A stretch of 27,317 bases of DNA from Verrucomicrobia bacterium UBA3761 (GTDB lineage Bacteria > Verrucomicrobiota > Kiritimatiellia > RFP12 > UBA1067): assembly GCA_002371135.1 (NCBI GenBank), contig DFGB01000024.1:1-27317 (forward strand). The letters are read 5' to 3'. The notes under the pieces are model-generated. The model ran no database searches. It saw only the letters and a list, made by a program, of their open reading frames with translations, and was not told the origin of the DNA. Shown here in pieces: positions 1 to 7,080 of the stretch. The stretch's first letter is position 1. Every line of letters begins with the position of its first letter. A program made the position numbers and the translations under genes.

Positions 1-157
1 ATGCTTACGATTCACGTATGGCCAAAGTGGGTTAAGGCCTTTTTATTGGCCCACCCCCTTTACAAGTCACCGGCCAATAGAGCAAAAGCATTTACCTTTG
101 ACTTGACCAATTTCAACGCAAGGATCGCAAAATTGCGTTGGGCGATTGTGCCGTAAT
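1..157. other. Non-coding stretch with a small stem-loop
   Basis: No convincing gene lies here. The only clear structure is a perfect 8-bp inverted repeat, CAACGCAA at 114-121 and TTGCGTTG at 133-140, with an 11-nt loop. A weaker GTGGG/CCCAC pairing at 27-31 and 50-54 might belong to a terminator of a gene left of the window. Open frames here run through the neighbouring repeat and show no family resemblance. Confidence 0.4.
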
Positions 158-336
158 CGACAGCTGTGACTTCCAAAAGCGACAGCTGTGACTTCCCAAA
201 AACGACAGCTATGACTTCCAAAAGCGACAGCTATGACTTCCAAAAGCGATAGTTGTGATTTCGATTTCGATAGGTATGATTTTGATTTTGCCCGGTAGGG
301 TCGGGCGTTTGGCTCGGTAGGGTTGGACGGTCGGCC
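158..336. repeat. Degenerate 22-bp tandem repeat
   Basis: Six consecutive units start at 158, 180, 203, 225, 247 and 268 and are 21-23 bp long. The first four are nearly identical (CGACAGCTRTGACTTCC plus an A-rich tail). The last two keep the frame CGATAG-N-T-R-TGATTT but have drifted toward T. After a 3-bp offset, two more 22-bp units start at 293 and 315 with a different, GC-rich word (CGGTAGGGTYGGRCG). The 22-bp step is about two helical turns. The block ends about 30 bp before the -35 of the next gene. There are no unrelated spacers, so it is not a CRISPR array. Its function is unknown; a protein-binding array or a replication-slippage minisatellite are both possible. Confidence 0.85.
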
Positions 337-365
337 GCCTTGGCACGAAAAAACGAGCCGCTCAC

Positions 366-394
366 TGGACGTCTGAGGGTTAATATGGTATAAT
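366..394 (+). promoter_or_regulatory. Extended -10 promoter of the solute-binding protein gene
   Basis: TGGACG at 366-371, a 17-bp spacer and TATAAT at 389-394, preceded by TGG (extended -10, TGGTATAAT). The start codon at 402 lies 7 nt past the -10 hexamer, so the predicted transcript begins at or within a base or two of the ATG and would be leaderless. Confidence 0.75.
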
Positions 395-401
395 AGCGCC
401 C

Positions 402-2177
402 ATGAACAAATTTCTGACACTCTTCGCCGCGGCCATGGCTTGCATGATGCTTGCCGCGGGCGAAACGTGGTATCCCGCCGACGATTGGCAGGACACCCCC
501 GACCCCATTGCCTCCGTCCACGCCCGCAAAGGCGGCACGATACGCTTCAACGGCGGCAACCCGCCAAAGTCGTTCAACGGCTACACCGACAACAACACCT
601 ACACCCGCATGACGTTCTCGATGATGTACGAGACGCTGCTGGGCACAGACTCTGAAACGCTGGAATTCTGCCCTTCCCTCGCGCGCAGGTGGGCGGTCTC
701 CGACGACGGCCGCGAATTTACGTTCGTCATCGACGAGCGCGCAAGGTGGTCCGACGGAGAGAAAGTCACCGCGGCCGATGTCAAGTGGACCTTCGACCAG
801 GTGATGGATCCGATGAACGACACCGGCCCGTGGAAGGTGCTGCTGGGGGTGTTCGAAAGCCCGGAAATAATCGACGGGCGGACAATCAAGTTCCGCAAGA
901 AAGGCGACAGCCCCAAGGACTGGCGCGACATTCTCAACTGCGGCACGTTCTACATCATGCCCAAGCACGTCTTCGAAGGGCAGGATTTCAATAAAATCGA
1001 CCTCGTCGGCGCGCCGGTCGGCGGGCCGTATATGATCAAGCGCGCCGCCGAGCAGGTCGAGACCGAATTCCGCCGCGTCGAGACGTGGTGGCGCAAGGAC
1101 TTCCCCAGCTGCAAATACGTCTGCAACTTCGACCGCATCGTCGTGCGCTACTATGCCGACAACGAAAACGCCTTCGAAGCGCTCAAAAAACGCGCCATCG
1201 ATGTCTACCCCGTCTACACCGCCCGCATTATGAACAACGAGACGCATGGCGAAAAGTTCGACAAGAACTGGATCCTCAAGCGCCGCGTCGCCAACCACAA
1301 GCCGGTCGGATTCCAGGGCTTCGCCATGAACATGCGGCACTGGCCCTTCGACGACCGCCGCGTGCGCCTCGCAATGGCGAAACTCGTCGACCGCGAGACC
1401 ATGAACAGGACGATGATGTTCAACGAATATTTCCTGCAGTCATCCTACTTCAACGACCTGTACGATGCCGCCAACCCCTGCCCCAACGCGCTTTGGCTCT
1501 ACGACTTCGAAGGCGCGGAAAAACTCCTCGCCGAGGCAGGATTCACCCAAAATCCAAAGACCGGCAAACTCGAAAAGGACGGCCGTGCGTTCAAGTTCAC
1601 GTTCCTCTCCCGCTCGCCCACAGAAGCGAAATTCCTCTCGCTCTTCGACGCCGCGCTCCGCCGGCTCGGCATAGAAATGGATATAAAGAACAAGGACTTC
1701 GCCGCCTGGATGCGCGACATGGACGAGTTCAACTTCGACATGACCTGGCAGTCGTGGGGCTCTGGCATCTTCAAGAACCCTGAAACCCAGTGGCTCTCAA
1801 GCGAGGCCGACCGCAAGGGCTCGAACAACACCACAGGCTTCAAGTCCGCCGAAGTCGACCGCCTCATAGCCGAAGAGAAGTCGACGACGACCATGGCCGA
1901 GCGCGCTGAATACTACAAAAAAATGGACGCGCTCATCGCCGAGGAAATCCCCTACGCGTTCCTCTGGAACGTGAAAGATACGCGGCTTCTCTACTGGAAC
2001 AAGTTCGGCATGCCGGATACCGTCCTCTCGCGATACAGCGACGAGGAATGCATTTTCTCGTATTGGTGGTACGACGAAGACAAGGCGCGCGAACTCGACG
2101 CGGCGATCAAAAACCGCACTTGCCTCCCTTCCGTGCCAGAGCGCGTCGAATTCGACGAAATAAATGGAGAAGGCTGA
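402..2177 (+). CDS. Family 5 extracellular solute-binding protein (YejA-like)
   Basis: 591 aa. This is the substrate-binding component of a peptide or related ABC importer (SBP_bac_5). Residues 1-20 form a signal peptide (MNKFLTLFAAAMACMMLAAG) with a cysteine but no clear lipobox, so the protein is probably periplasmic. The family 5 pattern is clear: an early YETLLGTD segment, LARRWAVSDDGREFTFVI, the stretch around WSDGEKVTAADVKWTFDQV, and later a VRLAMAKLVDRE segment. The PKSFNGYTDNN and mid-protein FQGFAMNMR features resemble the YejA branch, which binds oligopeptides and microcin-C-type peptides. No permease or ATPase gene is adjacent, so it is an orphan in this window. There is no Shine-Dalgarno sequence before the ATG; the promoter predicts a leaderless message. 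The next gene's reading frame may overlap its last 14 bases. Confidence 0.9.
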   Translation: MNKFLTLFAAAMACMMLAAGETWYPADDWQDTPDPIASVHARKGGTIRFNGGNPPKSFNGYTDNNTYTRMTFSMMYETLLGTDSETLEFCPSLARRWAVSDDGREFTFVIDERARWSDGEKVTAADVKWTFDQVMDPMNDTGPWKVLLGVFESPEIIDGRTIKFRKKGDSPKDWRDILNCGTFYIMPKHVFEGQDFNKIDLVGAPVGGPYMIKRAAEQVETEFRRVETWWRKDFPSCKYVCNFDRIVVRYYADNENAFEALKKRAIDVYPVYTARIMNNETHGEKFDKNWILKRRVANHKPVGFQGFAMNMRHWPFDDRRVRLAMAKLVDRETMNRTMMFNEYFLQSSYFNDLYDAANPCPNALWLYDFEGAEKLLAEAGFTQNPKTGKLEKDGRAFKFTFLSRSPTEAKFLSLFDAALRRLGIEMDIKNKDFAAWMRDMDEFNFDMTWQSWGSGIFKNPETQWLSSEADRKGSNNTTGFKSAEVDRLIAEEKSTTTMAERAEYYKKMDALIAEEIPYAFLWNVKDTRLLYWNKFGMPDTVLSRYSDEECIFSYWWYDEDKARELDAAIKNRTCLPSVPERVEFDEINGEG

Positions 2178-3030
2178 CAAGGCCCGCCGCACTGCCATGG
2201 ACTATCAATTGCTAGACGCCGGAGACGGGCGCAAGCTCGAAAGGTTCGGCCGCTACACGCTGGCGCGTCCCTGTTCGCAGGCGATGTGGCGCCCGACTCT
2301 GCCGCCGGAGGAATGGGCAAGGGCGCACGCGAGTTTCGACCGCGAGGACGGCAACCGCTGGCATGGCCGCGGCAATCTACCAAAGGAATGGGAGATTGAA
2401 ACTGCCGGCATCAAGTTCAAACTTGGCGGCACGGACTTCGGGCATCTTGGCATCTTCCCGGAACAGCGCGCGCAATGGCAGTGGATACGCGAGACGGTCC
2501 GCGCGGCTCCAACGCCGCCGAAAGTATTGAACCTTTTTGCATATTCAGGCGGCTCGACCATGGCCGCGGCCCTGGGCGGCGCGGAAGTCTGCCACCTCGA
2601 CGCGTCCAAGGGCATGGTCGAATGGGCCCGCGCCAACGCCGCGCTCAACAACCTCGCCGCGCACCCCATCCGCTGGATTGTCGACGACGCCCACAAATTC
2701 ATGCGGCGCGAAATCCGCCGCGGGCGCAATTACGACGCCATCATCCTCGACCCCCCTTCCTTCGGCCGCGGCGCCAATGGCGAGATGTATAAAATCGAGC
2801 GCGACCTCAAGGACACGCTAGCACTCGTCAAGGAACTCCTCTCGCCCAAGCCCCTCTTCGTCCTTTTCTCGTCGCACACGCCAGGCCTCACACAGCTCGT
2901 CGCTGAAAACATCTTCCACCAGCTCTTCCCCGGCGCAAAAATCGAGACAGGCGAAATGACACTCGACGGCCCGACCCTCCGTTGCCCCAGCGGCATCTAT
3001 TGCAGAGTCATAGCAGAAAGCAGGAAATAG
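2164..3030 (+). CDS. Class I SAM-dependent methyltransferase, RlmI/COG1092-like without PUA domain
   Basis: 288 aa from ATG 2164, which overlaps the preceding stop. ATG 2197 (protein starting MDYQLLDAGDG, 277 aa) is an equally good start because neither has a clear ribosome-binding site. The Rossmann methyltransferase core is obvious: VLNLFAYSGGSTMAAALGG (motif I) near residues 120-140, an acidic strand end (HLDAS), DDAHKFMRR, and the catalytic-region motif DAIILDPPSFGRG near residue 200. This core matches the C-terminal half of RlmI-type rRNA cytosine or RlmK-type guanine methyltransferases. The N-terminal PUA domain of RlmI is missing, so the RNA target cannot be named. A second, full-length RlmI-like gene lies at 22386-23591. 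Confidence 0.85.
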   Translation: MEKADKARRTAMDYQLLDAGDGRKLERFGRYTLARPCSQAMWRPTLPPEEWARAHASFDREDGNRWHGRGNLPKEWEIETAGIKFKLGGTDFGHLGIFPEQRAQWQWIRETVRAAPTPPKVLNLFAYSGGSTMAAALGGAEVCHLDASKGMVEWARANAALNNLAAHPIRWIVDDAHKFMRREIRRGRNYDAIILDPPSFGRGANGEMYKIERDLKDTLALVKELLSPKPLFVLFSSHTPGLTQLVAENIFHQLFPGAKIETGEMTLDGPTLRCPSGIYCRVIAESRK

Positions 3031-3036
3031 GATATC

Positions 3037-3055
3037 GGCGGAATTGCAATTCGCC
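3037..3055. terminator. Short near-perfect palindrome after the methyltransferase gene
   Basis: GGCGGAATT and AATTCGCC flank a 2-nt centre, giving an 8-bp inverted repeat with one bulged G, six bases after the stop codon. There is no T-run after it, so intrinsic termination is doubtful. Confidence 0.3.
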
Positions 3056-3066
3056 CGCCCCGACTA

Positions 3067-3096
3067 TTGACCCTGAGGCGCCTGAAATGGTATAAT
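3067..3096 (+). promoter_or_regulatory. Sigma-70-like promoter of the GT-C gene
   Basis: TTGACC at 3067-3072, an 18-bp spacer and TATAAT at 3091-3096 within an extended -10 TGGTATAAT. The same nine bases occur at the 402 promoter. ATG 3107 lies 10 nt past the hexamer, so the 5' leader would be about 0-4 nt. Confidence 0.75.
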
Positions 3097-3106
3097 ACCT
3101 ATTCAA

Positions 3107-4609
3107 ATGAAGATTTACGGCGCTTTGGCTTTCTTTGCGTTCGCAGCGCTGGCATTCGCCGCGGTTTGGCTCGGTGGGCTCAACCAGGACGAGGGCTGGT
3201 ATCTCTATGCCGCGAACATGGTGGCTGAAGGGAATGTCCCGTACAGGGACTTTTTCTTCACTCAAGGCCCTCTTATGCCCATCATCTACTCGGCGTTCAC
3301 CGGCGCATGGGAAAATTTCGGACTTGTCGGCGGGAGGCTTGCGACGCTGACGCTGGGCTTGATCTCCATACTTTTCGCGACGGCGCTCGCGCGGCTCATT
3401 GCGCCGGCGGAACGGCGCGGTGCGGCCGGGTTGATCGTATTCATGCTGCTCGGCGGCAATCTCTACCACGTCTACTATTTGACAATCCCCAAGACGTATG
3501 CGCTTGCGACGATGTTCCTTTCCATGGGATTCTATCTGCTCGCGTTTGCATGGACGATGCGCGAAAACGGGCGCAAGAGGTTCGCCTCCTGGCTGTTCTT
3601 CGCCTCGGGCGTCACCATGGCGCTCGCGGCGGGGGTGAGGATTTCGCTTGGCGTGGCGCTCGCCGCTACAGTCGTATCGCTTGCCGTCATGTGGAAGCGC
3701 GGCAAATGGAATTTCGCCGTCTTCGCGGCAGGGGCTCTGACAACCCTCGCTGTCGTATATGGCCCTTTTTTGCTGGACGAGACTTCGCGCAACGCTCTGA
3801 TTGCCGCGCAAAAATACCATGCCGCCCGCGGCGGCTTCGACGTGGTTTTCGTCATTGGCAGCATCAGCCGTCTATGCCGCTGGTATCTGCCGGTGTTCGT
3901 GCTGGCGGGGCTTGGCTGCGCCGCCATCAAGCATTCGTTGCGAGGCGCGAATGCGATGCTGACGATCATCCTTGCATCGTTTGGCGCCCTGTTCGCCTTC
4001 CACCTGGCCGCGCCGTTCCCGTACGAGGACTATCAAGTTCCGGCGATGACGCTTGCCGCCGTGTGGGCGGCCGTCGCCGTCTGCCGCTATCAAGCGATGC
4101 GTCCAGGCATTCTCCTTTTCGCCACCATCGGCGTCGTGTGGGCCTGCGCGTTCTCGAATCCGCTTCTCGAAAAGTGGACCGTCAATGGGCAAGACCGCCT
4201 CTGGACGCTCAAGAAAGAGAAGACGGAAATCAGACAACTTCGCGACATGGCGCGCGTGATCGAGGCAATCGACCCGGGCGGCGACATGCTACTCACGCAA
4301 GACCTCTACCTCGCCATAGAAACGCGCCGCCACGTCCCGCACGGGCTTGAAATGGGCCCCTTCAGCATGCTTTCGCACGACGAGTGGACGGCGCTTCTCG
4401 ATTCCGCGCCGGCTCGTGTCGCCGCGGTCAGCGGCTATTCGTTCGCAATCAATCCGCCGGTTTGCGACGAACGTCCGATCGACGAGCAGATTGAATATTG
4501 GACGCTTCTCAAAAAGCGCTACGACCTTGTATTGAAAGAAGACATGTTTGGACAGAACGCGACTACGCTCCTCCTCCTCAAGCGCAAAGAGGAAGGAGGC
4601 GGCGAATGA
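3107..4609 (+). CDS. GT-C (GT39/ArnT-like) membrane glycosyltransferase
   Basis: 500 aa. A polytopic inner-membrane protein of the polyprenyl-phosphate-sugar-dependent glycosyltransferase type. After the first membrane helix (residues 1-23) comes the diagnostic acidic loop LNQDEGWYLYAANMVAEG, followed by PYRDFFFTQGPLMP. This is the pattern of GT39/ArnT/PMT-family enzymes, whose first extracytoplasmic loop carries the catalytic Asp. About ten hydrophobic segments follow, then a soluble C-terminal part of about 130 residues. The sugar and acceptor (lipid A, protein or polymer) cannot be told. The stop codon overlaps the dxs start (ATGATGA), so the two are translationally coupled. Its lipid-linked donor would come from the isoprenoid pathway that dxs starts, a plausible reason for the pairing. 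Confidence 0.85.
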   Translation: MKIYGALAFFAFAALAFAAVWLGGLNQDEGWYLYAANMVAEGNVPYRDFFFTQGPLMPIIYSAFTGAWENFGLVGGRLATLTLGLISILFATALARLIAPAERRGAAGLIVFMLLGGNLYHVYYLTIPKTYALATMFLSMGFYLLAFAWTMRENGRKRFASWLFFASGVTMALAAGVRISLGVALAATVVSLAVMWKRGKWNFAVFAAGALTTLAVVYGPFLLDETSRNALIAAQKYHAARGGFDVVFVIGSISRLCRWYLPVFVLAGLGCAAIKHSLRGANAMLTIILASFGALFAFHLAAPFPYEDYQVPAMTLAAVWAAVAVCRYQAMRPGILLFATIGVVWACAFSNPLLEKWTVNGQDRLWTLKKEKTEIRQLRDMARVIEAIDPGGDMLLTQDLYLAIETRRHVPHGLEMGPFSMLSHDEWTALLDSAPARVAAVSGYSFAINPPVCDERPIDEQIEYWTLLKKRYDLVLKEDMFGQNATTLLLLKRKEEGGGE

Positions 4610-6372
4610 TGACGGCATCTGAAATCAGGCGCGAAATACTATCCACGGTCGCGACGAACGGCGGCCACCTCGCGTCGTCGCTCGGCGCGGTGGAAATCGC
4701 AATCGCGCTCGCAAAGGAGTTCGACCCCGCGAGGGACAGGATTGTATGGGACGTCGGCCACCAGGCATATGCGTGGAAACTCCTGACTGGCCGCAAGGAG
4801 CGCTTCGCCACGCTGCGAAAGGCGGGCGGGCTTTCCGGTTTCCCAAATCCAGCGGAGTCGGAATGCGATGCGGCGGTGGCGGGACATGCGGGGGTTGCGC
4901 TTTCCGTCGCGCTGGGCATGGCGGCGGCCGAGAGGCTTTGCGGCGACAATAGGTTCACGGTGGCGGTGACTGGCGATTCTTCGCTCGTCAACGGCACCAG
5001 CTTCGAGGCGCTGAACAACGCCGCGGCCGCCGGCAAGATAATCGTCATATTGAATGACAACGACATGAGCATATCGAAGCCCGCGGGCAGCTTCTCGCGC
5101 TTCCTCGGCAGGCTCATCGCCGGCGCAAAATACAATAGCGCCAAGAATGCCTTGCGGCGCATCGGCAAAGCGCTCAAGCTCGACTTCCTCTACAACAGCG
5201 CCCATGGCTTCAAAGCGAAAATCAAGGCGTGGTTCCTCGCCGACTCGTTTTTCGAGCAATTCGGCTTCCGCTATCTCGGTCCCGTCGACGGGCACGACGT
5301 CGATGCTCTGTGCGCGGCGTTGAAAGTCGCAAAAAGCGAACGGCGCAGCGTGATAATCCACGCGGTGACGAAGAAAGGCAAGGGATTTGCACCTGCCGAG
5401 AAAGACCCGACCGCATGGCATGGCGTCGGCCCTGGCCGCATCGAAATCCCGGACGACGGTTCCGCGCCTGTCGCGGCGAAAAACGAGGCCGCTTCTTCGC
5501 CTACATGGAGCGACGTGTTCGGCGACGCCCTCTGCGAACTCGCAGAAAAGGACGATAGAATCGTCGCGCTCACGGCCGGGATGAAAGACGGCACCGGGCT
5601 TGAAAACTTCGCCGCGCGTTTCAAGGAGCGTTTCTTCGACGTCGGCATCAGCGAAGGTCACATGGTCGCTTTCGCGGCGGGGCTCGCCGCGCGCGGTTTG
5701 CGTCCTGTCGTCGCCGTGTATTCGACGTTCCTCCAGCGCGCGGTGGACCAGGTGATGCACGATGTCGCGATTTCGAGCCTGCCCGTCGTCTTCTGCGTCG
5801 ACCGCGCCGGCCTCGTCGGTGCGGACGGAGTCACGCATCAAGGATTGTACGACATCCCCATGCTGCGCTGTCTGCCCAATCTCTCCATCTGCCAGCCGAA
5901 GGACGCGCGGGACCTCGCCGCGCTTCTCGACGAGGCGCTTTCCCGCAACGGGCCGACGGTCATACGCTACCCACGCGGCAAGGCGCCGGATCTGGTCTCG
6001 CTTTCCGACGCGCCGGCGAATCCCAAAGTCGCGGTCTGGGCGACCGGCGATATGCTCGCGAAGGCCTCGCGCATCGCCGCGACCGCAGGCGGCGTCACGG
6101 TCCACGCCCGCTACCTCAAGCCGTTCGATTCGGCGCTGCTCGCCCGGCAGCGGGAGGCCGGCATGAAAATCATTTCGATTGAAAACGGTGCCCTCGCCGG
6201 GGGATTCGGCGAGGCTATAGGCGCAGATCTCCGCTTTGGCTGGCCTGATGAATTCATTCCTCACGGCTCCATTCCCGAGCTTGAAAAGAAATACGGGCTT
6301 GATGAAGAAACAATCACGGCGGCAATTGCAGAAGTCGCACCGGGCGACAAACTGCCAACTGCCGGCTGCTAA
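4606..6372 (+). CDS. dxs: 1-deoxy-D-xylulose-5-phosphate synthase
   Basis: 588 aa from ATG 4606, which has an AGGAGG Shine-Dalgarno at 4594-4599. The in-frame extension upstream to 4498 lies inside the previous gene and is not used. Dxs condenses pyruvate and glyceraldehyde 3-phosphate to DXP, the first step of the MEP isoprenoid pathway, using thiamine diphosphate. Family landmarks include GGHLASSLG (His 21), WDVGHQAYAWKLLTG (48-62), VILNDNDMSIS (147-157), YLGPVDGHD, AEKDPTAWHGVGP, ISEGHMVAFAAGLAARG (catalytic Glu), FCVDRAGLVGADGVTHQG and a transketolase C-terminal domain. It is shorter at the N terminus than the usual 620 aa. The TPP/Mg2+ motif normally written GDG reads GDS (residues 123-125). 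Because all other catalytic positions are present I call it functional. Confidence 0.93.
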   Translation: MMTASEIRREILSTVATNGGHLASSLGAVEIAIALAKEFDPARDRIVWDVGHQAYAWKLLTGRKERFATLRKAGGLSGFPNPAESECDAAVAGHAGVALSVALGMAAAERLCGDNRFTVAVTGDSSLVNGTSFEALNNAAAAGKIIVILNDNDMSISKPAGSFSRFLGRLIAGAKYNSAKNALRRIGKALKLDFLYNSAHGFKAKIKAWFLADSFFEQFGFRYLGPVDGHDVDALCAALKVAKSERRSVIIHAVTKKGKGFAPAEKDPTAWHGVGPGRIEIPDDGSAPVAAKNEAASSPTWSDVFGDALCELAEKDDRIVALTAGMKDGTGLENFAARFKERFFDVGISEGHMVAFAAGLAARGLRPVVAVYSTFLQRAVDQVMHDVAISSLPVVFCVDRAGLVGADGVTHQGLYDIPMLRCLPNLSICQPKDARDLAALLDEALSRNGPTVIRYPRGKAPDLVSLSDAPANPKVAVWATGDMLAKASRIAATAGGVTVHARYLKPFDSALLARQREAGMKIISIENGALAGGFGEAIGADLRFGWPDEFIPHGSIPELEKKYGLDEETITAAIAEVAPGDKLPTAGC

Positions 6373-6402
6373 CTGTTGAACTCACAACCAAACTTTCATC
6401 CT

Positions 6403-7080
6403 ATGGCAAAAATTCATGGAGTGGCGGGCGAATGGGCCCGGATCAGGGGAATGGCCCTCGGGCTGTGGCCTCTTGCGATCGGCATTTTCAGCGTCGGCTT
6501 CTCCCTCGCGATGTGGATTGTCTCTGCAATCGCGTGGGCGTGGGTGCTCGTGGTCGCGTCGCTCGCTCTGATTGCATGGAGCGCGCTCAAGGGAGTGCGG
6601 CGCATCGAGCGCTTCTACGTAGGGGCGCGGGGCGAGGAAAGAGTTTCGCTGATCCTGAGGGGGCTTGACGAGCGCTTCCACGTGTTCAACGATTTCATTG
6701 CCGACGGCACGCACGTCGATCATGTAGTCGCCGGGCCGACGGGCGTCTTTGCCATCGAGACGAAATTCTGGAACGGCATGGTGTCGCTCCAGGACGGCCG
6801 CATCCTCGTGGACGGCGAACCCCCGACCCGCTCGCCGCTCAAGCAGGCGCAGCACGAGTGCAACCTCGTCAAGACGCATCTTTCCAAACTCGGCTGGAAC
6901 GGGATTGTGACGCCCGTGCTCGTTTTCGCAAGCAACACATTCATTGGAGAGAACTCCGTCGTCCAAGGTGTGAACGTTCTCAATTCCGTGGACCTTGCCA
7001 ATATCATTTCTTCGTCGCGAGAAATTCTTTCCGCCGCCGAGTTGGAAAGGCTCGTTACGATAATGGAGACCTCGTTATGA
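6403..7080 (+). CDS. Membrane-anchored NERD-domain protein
   Basis: 225 aa from ATG 6403; a TTG at 6376 would add nine residues. Neither start has a strong ribosome-binding site. Two adjacent hydrophobic segments near the N terminus (about residues 15-60) anchor it. The remainder is a nuclease-related domain (NERD): GARGEERVSLILRGL, then FIADGTHVDHVVAGPTGVFA followed by IETKFWNG, and a C-terminal VLVFASN strand. The D-H-V...IETK arrangement matches the PD-(D/E)xK-like core of NERD proteins, which are suspected DNA-processing factors with no settled role. Its stop overlaps the start of the protease gene (ATGA), so it belongs to the dxs-prc unit. Confidence 0.85.
   Translation: MAKIHGVAGEWARIRGMALGLWPLAIGIFSVGFSLAMWIVSAIAWAWVLVVASLALIAWSALKGVRRIERFYVGARGEERVSLILRGLDERFHVFNDFIADGTHVDHVVAGPTGVFAIETKFWNGMVSLQDGRILVDGEPPTRSPLKQAQHECNLVKTHLSKLGWNGIVTPVLVFASNTFIGENSVVQGVNVLNSVDLANIISSSREILSAAELERLVTIMETSL

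Noticed and set aside
158..336. CRISPR array
   Set aside because: Units are directly adjacent at a 22-bp step with no unrelated spacers, and no cas genes are in the window.
67..420. 117-codon minus-strand frame over the 22-bp repeats
   Set aside because: The coding appearance (repeated AVAFGSHSC) comes from the tandem repeat itself. Unit lengths of 21-23 bp break the frame regularly, and there is no start context.
4639..6264. 541-codon minus-strand frame across dxs
   Set aside because: Antisense shadow of dxs; Arg- and Glu-rich with no recognisable domain.
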